From Pseudomonas sp. 8AS (GTDB lineage Bacteria > Pseudomonadota > Gammaproteobacteria > Pseudomonadales > Pseudomonadaceae), in contig NZ_LR733406.1 of NCBI RefSeq assembly GCF_902506505.1, positions 434,001 to 498,000 on the forward strand: 64,000 bases of DNA, read 5' to 3'. Position 1 is the first letter of the stretch, and each line of letters opens with the position of its first letter. A model generated the notes under the pieces. The model made no database searches and was not told where the DNA came from. It worked only from the letters and a program-made list of their open reading frames with translations. Below, in pieces: positions 26,509 to 36,958 of this stretch. The translations under genes were made by a program, and so were the position numbers.

Positions 26509-27432
26509 ATGCAAGCGGTGTTGAACGAGATTCTGGAGCAGGTCCGCCCGCTGTTGGGCCAGGGCAAGGTCGCCGACTACATCCCGGCGCTGGCCGAGGT
26601 GCCGGCCGGGCAGCTGGGCATTGCCGTGTACGGCATCGATGGCAGCCTGTACAGCGCCGGCGACGCCGACACGCTGTTCTCCATCCAGAGCATTTCCAAG
26701 GTGTTCAGCCTGGTCCAGGCGATCCAGCATGGCGGCGAGGACATCTGGCAGCGCCTGGGGCACGAGCCGTCCGGCCAGCCGTTCAACTCGCTGGTGCAGC
26801 TGGAGTTCGAGCGCGGCCGGCCGCGCAACCCCTTCATCAACGCCGGCGCTCTGGTGATCTGCGACATCAACCAGTCGCGCTTCGCCGCTCCGGCGCTGTC
26901 CATGCGCGACTTCGTCCGCCGCCTGGCGGGCAACCCGCAGCTCAACTCCGACGGCAAGGTGGCCGACTCGGAGTACCAGCACCGCGCGCGCAACGCCGCC
27001 GCGGCCTACCTGATGCAGGCCTTCGGCAACTTCCACAATGAGGTCGAGACGGTGCTGCGCAGCTACTTCCACCACTGCGCGCTGGCCATGAGCTGCGTCG
27101 ACCTGGCGCGGGCCTGCGGCTTCCTGGCCAACCAGGGTGTCTGCCCGTTCAGCGGCGAGGCGGTACTGACACCGCGGCAGACCCAGCAGGTCAACGCCAT
27201 CATGGCCACCAGCGGGCTGTACGACGAGGCCGGCAACTTCGCCTACCGGGTCGGCCTGCCGGGCAAGAGCGGGGTCGGCGGCGGCATCGTCGCCGTGGTG
27301 CCGGGGCGCTTCAGCCTGTGCGTGTGGTCGCCGGAACTGAACGCCGCCGGCAACTCGCTGGCCGGCATGGCGGCGCTGGAACTGCTCAGCGAACGGATCG
27401 GCTGGTCGGTGTTCGCGCCGCTGAATGCGTAG
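26509..27432 (+). CDS. glsA: Glutaminase
   Basis: This 307-residue serine-dependent glutaminase of the beta-lactamase-like fold has the catalytic Ser-x-x-Lys in [10 protein letters not shown], the NPFINAGA block and the late GKSGVGGGI loop. It hydrolyses glutamine to glutamate and ammonia in the cytoplasm. The ATG at 26509 follows GGTGGAGA; an upstream in-frame GTG is less likely. Confidence 0.93.
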   Translation: MQAVLNEILEQVRPLLGQGKVADYIPALAEVPAGQLGIAVYGIDGSLYSAGDADTLFSIQSISKVFSLVQAIQHGGEDIWQRLGHEPSGQPFNSLVQLEFERGRPRNPFINAGALVICDINQSRFAAPALSMRDFVRRLAGNPQLNSDGKVADSEYQHRARNAAAAYLMQAFGNFHNEVETVLRSYFHHCALAMSCVDLARACGFLANQGVCPFSGEAVLTPRQTQQVNAIMATSGLYDEAGNFAYRVGLPGKSGVGGGIVAVVPGRFSLCVWSPELNAAGNSLAGMAALELLSERIGWSVFAPLNA

Positions 27433-27458
27433 ATCCCGGCTTTTGTGGGAGCGGCTGC

Positions 27459-28451
27459 CTACTCGGCCAGCTCACCGCACAGGTCGAGGGCGAATAGGCG
27501 CTCCACCTCGGCCTGGGGCAGGCCCGTGCCGAGCAGGCTGAACAGCTTGCCCAGCGCCGCCTCGCGGCTCATGCCGCCGCCGCTGACCAGGCCGGCCTGC
27601 GCCAGGGCGCTGCCGGCGGCATACACGCCGAACTCGACATGGCCCTGGGCGCACTGGCTGATCGCCGCCAGCACCACGCCGCGCGCATGCGCCTCGCGCA
27701 GGGCGGCGAGGATCTCCGGGTTGTCCGACGGGCCGGTGCCGCTGCCGTAGCATTCCAGCAGCAGCGCCTCGGCGCCGCTGGCCAGCACGGCGCGCAGTTG
27801 CGCCGCACTCAGGCCGGGGAACAGCGGTTGCACGGCCAGCGCCACCGGGCGGCGCGGCTGGCGGTAGTGCAGGGCGGCGGGCAGCGTGTCGACGGCCTGG
27901 CCGTGGCGTGGCCGGCGGGTGTCCTGGAAGGCGTCGAAGGCCTCGCTCTTCAGCTTGCTGGCGCGCGCGCCGTGCAGCAGCTGGCCGTTGAAATACAGGT
28001 GCACGCCGGGCTCCACGCCTTCGACGAGCAGGGCCAAGGCGCCGAACAGGTTCGGCCAGGCATCGCTGCCGGGCACCCCGGCCGGCTGCATGGAGCCGGT
28101 CAGCAGCACCGGCACGTCCAGGCCGAGCAGCAGAAAGCTCAGGGCCGCCGCGCTGTAGGCCAGGGTGTCGGTGCCGTGCAGCAGCAGCACGGCATCAACG
28201 CCGTCCTCGTCCACCGCGTGGACGATGGCATCGCGCATGGCCAGCCAGTTGGCCTGGGTCATGTTGGCGCTGTCCAGCGGCGGCAGCAGCTCGGCGAACT
28301 GCCAGGCCGGGACGGGGCACTCGGGGTGGGCGGCCTGTTCGGCGCGCAGGCGGGCTTCGAAGCCGGAGGCCGGGGCCAGCCCGGCGGCGCTCATCTGCAT
28401 GCCGATGGTGCCGCCGGTGTACAGCACCAGCAGCTTTTGGGTCGGAGTCAT
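27459..28451 (-). CDS. ansA: L-asparaginase
   Basis: The protein is 330 residues long. It has the catalytic threonines in YTGGTIGMQ (residues about 11-19) and LLHGTDTLAYSA, and TGSMQPAG. No signal peptide is seen, so it is a cytoplasmic enzyme. It lies downstream of an acetyltransferase gene with a 4-base gap. With the glutaminase, the aspartase (32950-34374) and the AGCS symporters it suggests a local concentration of amide/acidic amino acid use. ATG at 28451 is chosen over an upstream TTG. Confidence 0.92.
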   Translation of the reverse strand: MTPTQKLLVLYTGGTIGMQMSAAGLAPASGFEARLRAEQAAHPECPVPAWQFAELLPPLDSANMTQANWLAMRDAIVHAVDEDGVDAVLLLHGTDTLAYSAAALSFLLLGLDVPVLLTGSMQPAGVPGSDAWPNLFGALALLVEGVEPGVHLYFNGQLLHGARASKLKSEAFDAFQDTRRPRHGQAVDTLPAALHYRQPRRPVALAVQPLFPGLSAAQLRAVLASGAEALLLECYGSGTGPSDNPEILAALREAHARGVVLAAISQCAQGHVEFGVYAAGSALAQAGLVSGGGMSREAALGKLFSLLGTGLPQAEVERLFALDLCGELAE

Positions 28452-28455
28452 GGGG

Positions 28456-28902
28456 TCAACCAAACAAGTGTCGATACTGGATAAAGCCGGAGCGACTGGC
28501 GATCCGGTCGTAGAGTTGGCGCGCCTGGGCGTTGTCTTCCTGGGTCAGCCAGTGCACCCGGCTGGCGCCGGCGGCCTGGGCGGCGGCATACACCTGCTCG
28601 ATCAGCGCGCGGCCGATACCGCCACCGCGCACGGCCTCGCTCACGTACAGATCCTGCAGGTAGCAGTAGTCGCCGAGCGTCCAGCAGGAACGGTGGAAGA
28701 TCCAGTGCACCAGGCCGATGGCCACGCCGTCCTGCCAGGCCAGTGCGGCCTGCATTGGCTCGCTCGGGTCGAGAAAGCGCTGCCAGGTCACGGCGCTGAC
28801 TTCGGCCGGAATATCGCTGTGGTAGAAGCGCTGGTAGCCCTGCCACAGCGGCAGCCAGGCGGCGTGATCGGCGGCAGTAACGGGGCGGATTTGCAGAGAC
28901 AT
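28456..28902 (-). CDS. GNAT-family N-acetyltransferase
   Basis: This 148-residue GNAT protein has the acetyl-CoA binding motif A region YLQDLYVSEAVRGGGIGRALIEQVYAAA and the following motif B (VHWLTQEDNAQARQLYDRI). The substrate is unknown. It is probably co-transcribed with ansA. The ATG at 28902 has a GGAG about eight bases upstream. Confidence 0.88.
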   Translation of the reverse strand: MSLQIRPVTAADHAAWLPLWQGYQRFYHSDIPAEVSAVTWQRFLDPSEPMQAALAWQDGVAIGLVHWIFHRSCWTLGDYCYLQDLYVSEAVRGGGIGRALIEQVYAAAQAAGASRVHWLTQEDNAQARQLYDRIASRSGFIQYRHLFG

Positions 28903-28962
28903 CGGCGGCTCCTGGCGCGGGGTTTCGCCCGAGTGTAACGGCGAAACGGCGGCGATTGGGCA

Positions 28963-28987
28963 AGAAAAAGGGGGCCTAAGCCCCCTC
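28963..28987 (-). terminator. Rho-independent terminator after AGCS symporter 1
   Basis: On the minus strand a 7-bp stem AGGGGGC / GCCCCCT with a four-base loop is followed by five T residues, just after the symporter stop. Confidence 0.8.
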
Positions 28988-29005
28988 TTCCCTGAGTGCG
29001 CTGAC

Positions 29006-30451
29006 TCAGCGCTGGTGCGCGGTGTGAGCCATCTCGGCACGGGCGTTGGCGCTCTCGCCCTGGGTCGGGGTCGGCCAGGCAGCCGGGTCCAGGTCGAGGT
29101 CGGCATAGTCCTTCGGATCCAGTACCGGCGACTGCACGCCAGCCTTGATCTGCCGGTCGTAGTCACGCATCAGGCGCAGGCCGGTCTTGAACAGCAGGGT
29201 CACGGCGGCCAGGTTGACCAGCGCCAGCAGGCCCATGGTCACGTCGGCAAAGGCGAACACGGTGGACAGGTCCTGCATCGAGCCCCACAGCACCAGGGCA
29301 ATCACCAGCACGCGGTAGGCGATCAGCAGTGCAGGCTTCTCGCTGAAGAAGCTCAGCGCGTTCTCACCCAGGTAGTAGTTGTACACCAGGGTGGTGAAGA
29401 CGAAGAGCAGCAGGGCGGAGCTGACGAACACGCGGCCCCACTCGCCGACTTCGGCGGCCAGGGCGGTCTGGGTCAGGACTACGCCGGCCAGGTTGCTGCC
29501 CGGCTCGTAGACGCCCGAGAGCAGGATGATCAGCGCGGTGCTGGTGCAGATCAGCAGGGTGTCGATGAATACGCTGAGCGACTGCACGATGCCCTGGGCG
29601 GCCGGGTGCTTGACCGCGGCTACGGCGGCGACGTTCGGCGCACTGCCCAGGCCTGCTTCGTTGGAGAACAGGCCGCGCTTGACGCCCATGATGATGGCCG
29701 CGCCGATACCACCGGCGAAGGCCGGCTCCAGGCCGAAGGCGCTCTTGACGATCAGGGTCAGCACCGCCGGCACTTCGGTGATGTTCATGCCGATCACCAC
29801 CAGCGCCATGGCGATGTAGGAGAAGGCCATGATCGGTACCAGCACGTCGGCGGTGCTGGCGATGCGCTTGATGCCGCCGAAGATGATCAGGCCGATCACC
29901 GCCACCAGGGCGATACCGCTGATGTAGGTCGGCAGGCCGAAGGTGTCATGCAGCGAAGTGGCCACGGTGTAGGACTGCACGGCGTTGAAGCCGAAGCCGA
30001 AGGTCACCAGCAGCAGGATCGAGAAGATCACCGCCAGCCAGCGCTGACCCAGGCCATGCAGGATGTAGAAAGCCGGGCCGCCGCGGTAGGTGCCATCCGG
30101 CTCGCTGCGCTTGTACAGCTGGGCCAGGGAGCATTCGAAGTAGCTGGTGGCCATGCCGAGCAGGGCGACCAGCCACATCCAGAACACCGCACCGGGGCCG
30201 CCGAGCATGATCGCCACGGCGACACCGGCGATGTTGCCGGCACCGACACGGCCGGCCACGGAAAGCATCAGCGCCTGGAACGAGCTGAGCTGGCCCGGTT
30301 TACGCTGGAAGGCTTCGGCGAAGATGCTGAACATGCTGCCGAAGTAACGGAACTGGACGAAACGCGAGGCGATGGTGAAGTACAGGCCGAGACCGACCAG
30401 GGCGACGATGAGGACCTTGCTCCAGAGCAGGTCGTTGAGGAGATCGAGCAT
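29006..30451 (-). CDS. Sodium:alanine/glycine symporter, AGCS family (copy 1)
   Basis: This 481-residue inner-membrane symporter has about ten hydrophobic helices. Family signatures include GRVGAGNIAGVAVAI and SNEAGLGSAPNVAA. It imports a small amino acid with sodium. It is very similar along its whole length to copy 2 (35510-36958), including the C-terminal tail (DPKDYADLDLDPAAWP against DPKAYADLDLDPAAWP), so the two arose by duplication. The start MLDLLNDLLWSKVLIVALVG is shared by both copies. Confidence 0.93.
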   Translation of the reverse strand: MLDLLNDLLWSKVLIVALVGLGLYFTIASRFVQFRYFGSMFSIFAEAFQRKPGQLSSFQALMLSVAGRVGAGNIAGVAVAIMLGGPGAVFWMWLVALLGMATSYFECSLAQLYKRSEPDGTYRGGPAFYILHGLGQRWLAVIFSILLLVTFGFGFNAVQSYTVATSLHDTFGLPTYISGIALVAVIGLIIFGGIKRIASTADVLVPIMAFSYIAMALVVIGMNITEVPAVLTLIVKSAFGLEPAFAGGIGAAIIMGVKRGLFSNEAGLGSAPNVAAVAAVKHPAAQGIVQSLSVFIDTLLICTSTALIILLSGVYEPGSNLAGVVLTQTALAAEVGEWGRVFVSSALLLFVFTTLVYNYYLGENALSFFSEKPALLIAYRVLVIALVLWGSMQDLSTVFAFADVTMGLLALVNLAAVTLLFKTGLRLMRDYDRQIKAGVQSPVLDPKDYADLDLDPAAWPTPTQGESANARAEMAHTAHQR

Positions 30452-30560
30452 GATGAGGGTGTCTCTCTTGTTGTTCTGGATGGGCGAGGCCGCGCCACCG
30501 TGCGGCCCCGGCATGGTTGGCCAAGAGCGGCGCCGGCGCAATTTCGCGGGTCGCGGCGAG

Positions 30561-30600
30561 TTGATGCGAGTTGATGCTAGAATCGCGTCACTCGCATCAT
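30561..30600. promoter_or_regulatory. Direct and inverted repeats upstream of the HTH regulator
   Basis: GAGTTGATGC occurs twice in tandem (30559-30578), and ACTCGCATC at 30590 is the inverse of GATGCGAGT at 30563. The cluster lies 15-50 bases before the regulator start and in the divergent promoter region of AGCS copy 1. It is a likely autoregulatory operator. Confidence 0.5.
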
Positions 30601-30613
30601 CAGGGTCCGGATC

Positions 30614-31426
30614 ATGGCGGAACATTTCGGCGACAACCTCAAGCTGCTGTGCAGCCATTACCGCTCGATTGCCGAGGTGTGCCGCAAGCTGGCGATCAAT
30701 CGTGCCCAGTTCAACAAGTACCTCAGCGGCCAGAGCCGCCCGACGCCCTACAACCTCAAGCGCATCTGCGACTTCTTCGGCGTCGAGGAATACGAGCTGG
30801 GCCAGCCACCGGAGCAGTTCGCCCGCCTGATCGGCGCCCGCGACGCCAAGCCGGGCAAGGTCAGTGACGGCGACCCGCTGCTGGAGCTGCTGCAGCCGCT
30901 GCGCGACAACGCCGGCAACCTCGGCCGTTACTGCGGCTACTACTTCGAATACTCCAACTGCATGTCGGTGCCGGGCTTCATCCTGCTGTCGCTGGTGCAC
31001 CTGCGCGAGGAGCGCGGCACCTACCTGTTCGAGCGTCAGGAGCGCCAGGAACGCTCGCGCACCGGCGAGGCCGAGGACTGGGTGCGCTGCCGTTACCTGG
31101 GCGCCGCCTTCGCCCTGCAGGACCGGCTGTTCCTGCTGGACTACGAGTCGCTCACGGTCAACGAGATGAGCCAGACCATCCTCATCCCCAGCTACAAGAG
31201 CCGCATCACCCGCCTCAATGGCCTGAAGACCGGCGTCTCCAGCGGCGACGGGCGCAACCCGGCCTGCACCCGCGTGGTCTGGGAATACCTGGGGCCGGAG
31301 ATCAACCGGGTCAACGCCTACCGGCAGATCATGCTGTACCGCCCGGACGATGCGCGCATCGATGCCGACATCCGCCAGCGCCTGACGGTGGAGCCGCTGA
31401 AGAACGGCCTGTTCGAGATCGAGTAG
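30614..31426 (+). CDS. XRE-type helix-turn-helix regulator with unknown C-terminal domain
   Basis: The protein is 270 residues long. It has an N-terminal Cro/CI-like helix-turn-helix (IAEVCRKLAINRAQFNKYLSGQSRPTPYNLKRICDFFGV, about residues 19-56) and a C-terminal region of about 190 residues that I do not recognise (contains CGYYFEYSNCMSVPG and SYKSRITRLNGL). It diverges from AGCS copy 1 over a promoter region with clear repeats, so it may regulate that transporter and itself. Confidence 0.78.
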   Translation: MAEHFGDNLKLLCSHYRSIAEVCRKLAINRAQFNKYLSGQSRPTPYNLKRICDFFGVEEYELGQPPEQFARLIGARDAKPGKVSDGDPLLELLQPLRDNAGNLGRYCGYYFEYSNCMSVPGFILLSLVHLREERGTYLFERQERQERSRTGEAEDWVRCRYLGAAFALQDRLFLLDYESLTVNEMSQTILIPSYKSRITRLNGLKTGVSSGDGRNPACTRVVWEYLGPEINRVNAYRQIMLYRPDDARIDADIRQRLTVEPLKNGLFEIE

Positions 31427-31804
31427 GACCCGGCCTGCACCGAGCCCGTCGTGTCTTATATGGTCGCGTTCATAACCACTCTATTGCAGTCTTGCCTAAA
31501 CCTCGACCGGCCACGACCAGTGTTGTGTTGGGCAAAATGGCCTGCAGATTCTGAGTCGATAGCGCTTTGCAAGGTCGCTTCAGGGCTAATTTCGTAACTG
31601 AATATTGCGCAGCTGAGAGCCCCTTGTCATGAGGGTTAAGGCGATTTGCTGGGTGTGATTTGGCGGCTGTCAAAGGGGGCGGTTGGAGATTGCCATTGGA
31701 CTAAGTGGCAATTTTTTGGTTACGGTAATCAAGTGATGAAGATATCAATCAGCTGTTGTTCCTTCTCTCTGTAGGAGTGTGTTAAGAGCTGGGGAGATGA
31801 AGTA
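31427..31804. other. Intergenic region, AT-richer
   Basis: About 380 bases without a convincing gene, with lower GC than the surroundings. GGGGAG at 31791 is the ribosome site of the next gene. Confidence 0.5.
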
Positions 31805-32587
31805 TTGAGAGTAGGTTTAATTGGCTTTGGTCGGGCTGGAAAGTCCGTTGCGTCCGCTCTTCTGGACAGCGATAACGCTTGTCTGGAGTGGGTTGTGCGC
31901 AGGTCTGCGGGCAATGAGTCACGGCGAGTTGCCGAATATTTTGAGAGCAGTTCGAGTGACCCCTCCAGATTGATCGGGCTGGACAATAGCGAGTTTGAGA
32001 AAATCTTTGAAGAACAGCCAGTCGATGTGATTGTCGATTTTTCTTGTGCTGATGCCCTCGACATATATGCCGATGTTGCGCGCAAATATTCCGTGGATAT
32101 TGTCAGTGCCATTTCCGATTACCCACCGGCGCGTATTCAGCAGTTGCAGGAAATTGCAGAGCATTGTCGGGTAGTCTGGTCTCCGAACATTACGGTTGGC
32201 ATCAATTTCCTGATGATCGCTGCCAAGATTCTTCAGAAAATTGCCCCGCAGGCGGATATTGAAATCGTCGAGGAGCATTTCGCGGCCAAGCCCGAAACCT
32301 CAGGAACGGCCAAGGCGATTGCCGAGTGCCTGGGCAAGGTCGACGATGACATCAAGTCGGTGCGAGCGGGTGGTATTGTGGGGCGTCATGAGGTGATCTT
32401 CGGCTTCCCTTTCCAGACCGTGAGGCTGATGCACGATTCGATTTCCCGCGAGGCCTTTGGCAATGGCGCGCTGTTTGCCATCGAGCACCTGACCAGTCTG
32501 GAAAAGGGCCTCTACAACATGCAGGACCTCATGGAGCCGTACATCCATGAACACTTCCTGCGTAGTAAGTCCGGTTTAATGCATTAA
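31805..32587 (+). CDS. DapB-like (dihydrodipicolinate reductase family) protein
   Basis: This 260-residue protein has an N-terminal Rossmann motif (VGLIGFGRAGKSVASAL) and a DapB C-terminal domain. The HFAAKPETSGTAKAI stretch keeps the family's catalytic His and Lys spacing and the SGTA loop; the usual second His is Phe and the DAP before SGTA is PET. RAGGIVGRHEV matches the tetramer loop region. The start must be TTG at 31805, eight bases after GGGGAG; an ATG seven bases upstream is out of frame. Base composition is clearly AT-richer than the neighbours, hinting at acquisition. The substrate is unknown; housekeeping DapB is expected elsewhere. Confidence 0.75.
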   Translation: MRVGLIGFGRAGKSVASALLDSDNACLEWVVRRSAGNESRRVAEYFESSSSDPSRLIGLDNSEFEKIFEEQPVDVIVDFSCADALDIYADVARKYSVDIVSAISDYPPARIQQLQEIAEHCRVVWSPNITVGINFLMIAAKILQKIAPQADIEIVEEHFAAKPETSGTAKAIAECLGKVDDDIKSVRAGGIVGRHEVIFGFPFQTVRLMHDSISREAFGNGALFAIEHLTSLEKGLYNMQDLMEPYIHEHFLRSKSGLMH

Positions 32588-32677
32588 GGTTAAGGTGGAG
32601 GGGGCGAAAGGATTTGCTCAATATCATGGATGGTAGGCAATCCCCGCAAACCCAGGTTTGCATTTGGGGGCTGCCAG

Positions 32678-32703
32678 AAACCCTGCTGATGCAGGGTTTT
32701 TTT
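32678..32703 (+). terminator. Terminator after the DapB-like gene
   Basis: AAACCCTGC TGAT GCAGGGTTT followed by further T residues is a classical intrinsic terminator on the plus strand, about 90 bases after the stop. Confidence 0.85.
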
Positions 32704-32730
32704 ATGTTCGATTGGCCGCCGGGCAAAGAA

Positions 32731-32761
32731 AAAAGAACGGGATGCCTTGGGGCGCATCCCG
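32731..32761 (-). terminator. Hairpin with T run on the minus strand
   Basis: CGGGATGC / GCATCCCG forms an 8-bp stem, and the minus strand then reads TTCTTTTTTC. It may be a second terminator for the aspA transcript. Confidence 0.55.
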
Positions 32762-32860
32762 TGAAATGTGAGGGCGGAGAAACTTCTGGCTGGTGAGCCT
32801 GTCCACGCAGCCTTGCTGTGGCTGCTGCGCGGACTTCCCGGGTTGCGCTTTTTCCTGGAC

Positions 32861-32889
32861 AAAAAAAGGGATGGCCGGAGCCATCCCTG
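32861..32889 (-). terminator. Rho-independent terminator of aspA
   Basis: On the minus strand a 9-bp stem (AGGGATGGC / GCCATCCCT) is followed by seven T residues, about 60 bases after the aspA stop. Confidence 0.85.
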
Positions 32890-32949
32890 AGGGTAAGAGG
32901 CGGGGGCGCCTCTCGGTCGATGTTCAGTGCGCTAGGGCGCGTCGCAGGC

Positions 32950-34374
<1,425 letters not shown>

Positions 34375-34599
34375 GATGAGATTTATCTCTGGTAGATACG
34401 GCGAGTGCCGCGATGCCCAATAGACTAGGCTTGAGTCCGTTTGTCGGCTAATGCTGTTAACCGCTATGGTATGCACAATCGGCATAATGTCGCGGTGACC
34501 CGGGGCGAATGTCGCGCGTGCATAATTTCGAACGAATTGCCGGGGTAAAAATGCGCAGCCGGATGCAGCCCGGACTGCGCAGATTCGATGAGCCGGCAA

Positions 34600-34617
34600 A
34601 CCGGGTGGCTTCGCCCG
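34600..34617 (-). terminator. Possible terminator of the binding-protein gene
   Basis: CGGGTG GCTT CGCCCG is a 6-bp hairpin about 35 bases past the stop of the 34651-35406 gene on the minus strand, followed only by TTTG. Weak. Confidence 0.35.
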
Positions 34618-34650
34618 GCCCGGCAGGGGTTACGCCAGGCCTGGTGGCGA

Positions 34651-35406
34651 TCAGCACAGCTGCGGATTTTTTGTGCAGCTGCCGTAGCCTTCGCGGCGCA
34701 TCTGCTCCAGGGCCTGTTGCAGGCGCTCCACCACCTCGTCCGGGGTGTCCTTGTGCAGCGCCAGGTAGAGCGGCGAGGTCTGAAAGCTCAGGACGGTGTC
34801 CAGGCCCTCGACCCCTTGTTCCTTGGCGTAGGCGCGCCAGACCGGGTCGGAGGTGGCCCACAGGTCGATCCGCCCGCGTTGCAGCTTGTAGATATTTTCC
34901 TGGTCGCGCAGGGCGTTCTGCGGCTTGAAGCCCAGGCGCTCCAGGTGCTGGCTGACCGCCGCACTCTGGTAGGCGCCGATGCGGTAGGCCCTGGCTTGTT
35001 CCAGGTCGGCTGGGCGGGGGCCGCCATCCTTGAGGCCGACCAGCACGCTCTGGTACTGGGCGATGGGGCCGACCCACTTGAACAGCGGCTTGCGCGCCTC
35101 GCTCAGGGAGGTGGAGAACAGGCCGTGGTTGGGGGTGGTCATCGCCTGCTTGTAGATGCGATCCCAGGGAAAGCGCAGGGTCAGGCTGTAGTCGATGGCG
35201 GCGCGCTTGAACATCTCGCGCACTATGTCGGCGCTGATGCCCTGGATATTGGCGTCGCGGGCGAAGTTCTTGCCGTTGCTCGCCATGTTGAAGGGCGGGA
35301 AGTTCTCGGTGAGCAGCACCACCTTGTAGTCGGGCGGCAGCTGGGCCTGGCTCAGGGGGCTGAACAGCAGGCAGAACAACAGGGCGGCGCAAAGATAATG
35401 GCGCAT
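34651..35406 (-). CDS. Periplasmic amino acid-binding-like protein (family 3), orphan
   Basis: This 251-residue family 3 solute-binding protein has a Sec signal peptide (MRHYLCAALLFCLLFSPLSQA). The mature part starts with VVLLTENFPPFNM, and two late cysteines sit near the C-terminus (YGSCTKNPQLC). No ABC permease or ATPase is adjacent. Proteins of this kind in pseudomonads often stand alone, with unknown ligands. It lies between aspA and the second AGCS symporter gene in the same orientation, about 100 bases from each neighbour or more. Confidence 0.85.
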   Translation of the reverse strand: MRHYLCAALLFCLLFSPLSQAQLPPDYKVVLLTENFPPFNMASNGKNFARDANIQGISADIVREMFKRAAIDYSLTLRFPWDRIYKQAMTTPNHGLFSTSLSEARKPLFKWVGPIAQYQSVLVGLKDGGPRPADLEQARAYRIGAYQSAAVSQHLERLGFKPQNALRDQENIYKLQRGRIDLWATSDPVWRAYAKEQGVEGLDTVLSFQTSPLYLALHKDTPDEVVERLQQALEQMRREGYGSCTKNPQLC

Positions 35407-35509
35407 GGTCTGGCACTCCTGTGAAACAGAGAGTCCCGCGCCTGCCACCTGGCTGCGCGGGGCCCATGACACAACGGAAGCGCCCGGAGCGGAGTCCGGG
35501 CGGCAGGGG

Positions 35510-36958
35510 CTAGCGTTGTTGCAGCACGTGGGCCGGCGTCTGGCTGGTCGCACTGGGCCGGGCGGTCAGCGGCTTCTCCGGCCAGGCGGCCGGGTCCAGG
35601 TCGAGGTCGGCGTAGGCCTTCGGGTCGAACACCGGCGACTGCACGCCCGCCTGGCGCTGGCTGTCGTAGTCGCGCATCAGGCGCAGGCCGGTCTTGAACA
35701 GCAAGAACAGCGCGGCCAGGTTGACCAGTGCCAGCAGGCCCATGGTCACGTCGGCGAAGCCGAACACGGTGGACAGGTCCTGCATCGAGCCCCACAGCAC
35801 CAGGGCGATCACCAGCACGCGATAGACCTGCAGCAGGATGCGCTTGCTGCTGAAGAAGCCCAGGGCGTTCTCACCCAGGTAGTAGTTGTACACCAGGGTG
35901 GTGAAGACGAAGAGCAGCAGGGCGGTGCTGACGAAGATCCGGCCCCACTCGCCGACTTCGGCGGCCAGGGCGTTCTGGGTCAGGATCACGCCGGCCATCT
36001 CGCTGCCTGGCTGGTACACGCCGGACAGCAGGATGATCAGCGCGGTGCTGGTGCACACCAGGATGGTGTCGATGAACACGCTGAGCGACTGCACGATGCC
36101 CTGGGCAGCCGGGTGCTTGACCTCGGCCACGGCGGCGACGTTCGGCGCACTGCCCAGACCCGCTTCGTTGGAGAACAGGCCGCGCTTGACGCCCATCAGG
36201 ATGGCCGCGCCGATGCCACCGGCGAAGGCCGGCTCCAGGCCGAAGGCGCTCTTGACGATCAGGCTCAGCACCGCCGGGACTTCGCTGACGTTCATGCCGA
36301 TCACCACCAGCGCCATGCCGATGTAGGAGAAGGCCATGATCGGGACCAGCACGTCAGCCATGCTGGCGATGCGCTTGATGCCGCCGAAGATGATCAGGCC
36401 GATCACGCCGACCAGTGCCAGGCCGCTGGCCCAGGTGGGCACGCCGAAGGTGTCGTGCAGCGAAGTGGCCACGGTGTAGGACTGCACGGCGTTGAAGCCG
36501 AAGCCGAAGGTCACCAGCAGCAGGATCGAGAAGATCACCGCCAGCCAGCGCTGACCCAGGCCATGCAGGATGTAGAAGGCCGGGCCGCCACGGTAGGTGC
36601 CGTCGGTTTCACGGCGCTTGTACAGCTGGGCCAGGGAGCATTCGAAGTAACTGGTGGCCATGCCGAGCAGGGCCACCAGCCACATCCAGAACACCGCGCC
36701 CGGGCCGCCGAGCATGATTGCCACCGCCACACCGGCGATGTTGCCGGCGCCGACGCGGCCGGCCACGGAGAGCATCAGCGCCTGGAACGAGCTGAGCTGG
36801 CCCGGCTGGCGCTGGAAGGCTTCGGCGAAGATGCTGAACATGTCGCCGAAGTAACGGAATTGGACGAAACGCGAGCGAATCGAGAAGTACAGGCCGAGGC
36901 CGACCAGCGTAACGATCAGGACCTTGCTCCAGAGCAGGTCATTGAGTAAATCCAGCAT
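35510..36958 (-). CDS. Sodium:alanine/glycine symporter, AGCS family (copy 2)
   Basis: This 482-residue paralogue of copy 1 (29006-30451) shares its start MLDLLNDLLWSKVLIV, the family signatures GRVGAGNIAGVAVAI and SNEAGLGSAPNVAA, and the C-terminal tail motif YADLDLDPAAWP. Differences cluster in the N-terminal third and at the extreme C-terminus. It imports a small neutral amino acid with sodium. The presence of two copies near aspA and ansA suggests different regulation or substrate preference. Confidence 0.93.
   Translation of the reverse strand: MLDLLNDLLWSKVLIVTLVGLGLYFSIRSRFVQFRYFGDMFSIFAEAFQRQPGQLSSFQALMLSVAGRVGAGNIAGVAVAIMLGGPGAVFWMWLVALLGMATSYFECSLAQLYKRRETDGTYRGGPAFYILHGLGQRWLAVIFSILLLVTFGFGFNAVQSYTVATSLHDTFGVPTWASGLALVGVIGLIIFGGIKRIASMADVLVPIMAFSYIGMALVVIGMNVSEVPAVLSLIVKSAFGLEPAFAGGIGAAILMGVKRGLFSNEAGLGSAPNVAAVAEVKHPAAQGIVQSLSVFIDTILVCTSTALIILLSGVYQPGSEMAGVILTQNALAAEVGEWGRIFVSTALLLFVFTTLVYNYYLGENALGFFSSKRILLQVYRVLVIALVLWGSMQDLSTVFGFADVTMGLLALVNLAALFLLFKTGLRLMRDYDSQRQAGVQSPVFDPKAYADLDLDPAAWPEKPLTARPSATSQTPAHVLQQR

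Noticed and set aside
27438..27457. TTTTGTGGGAGCGGC near the asparaginase stop
   Set aside because: It resembles one arm of a Pseudomonas REP, but the partner arm is absent, so it is not reported as an element.
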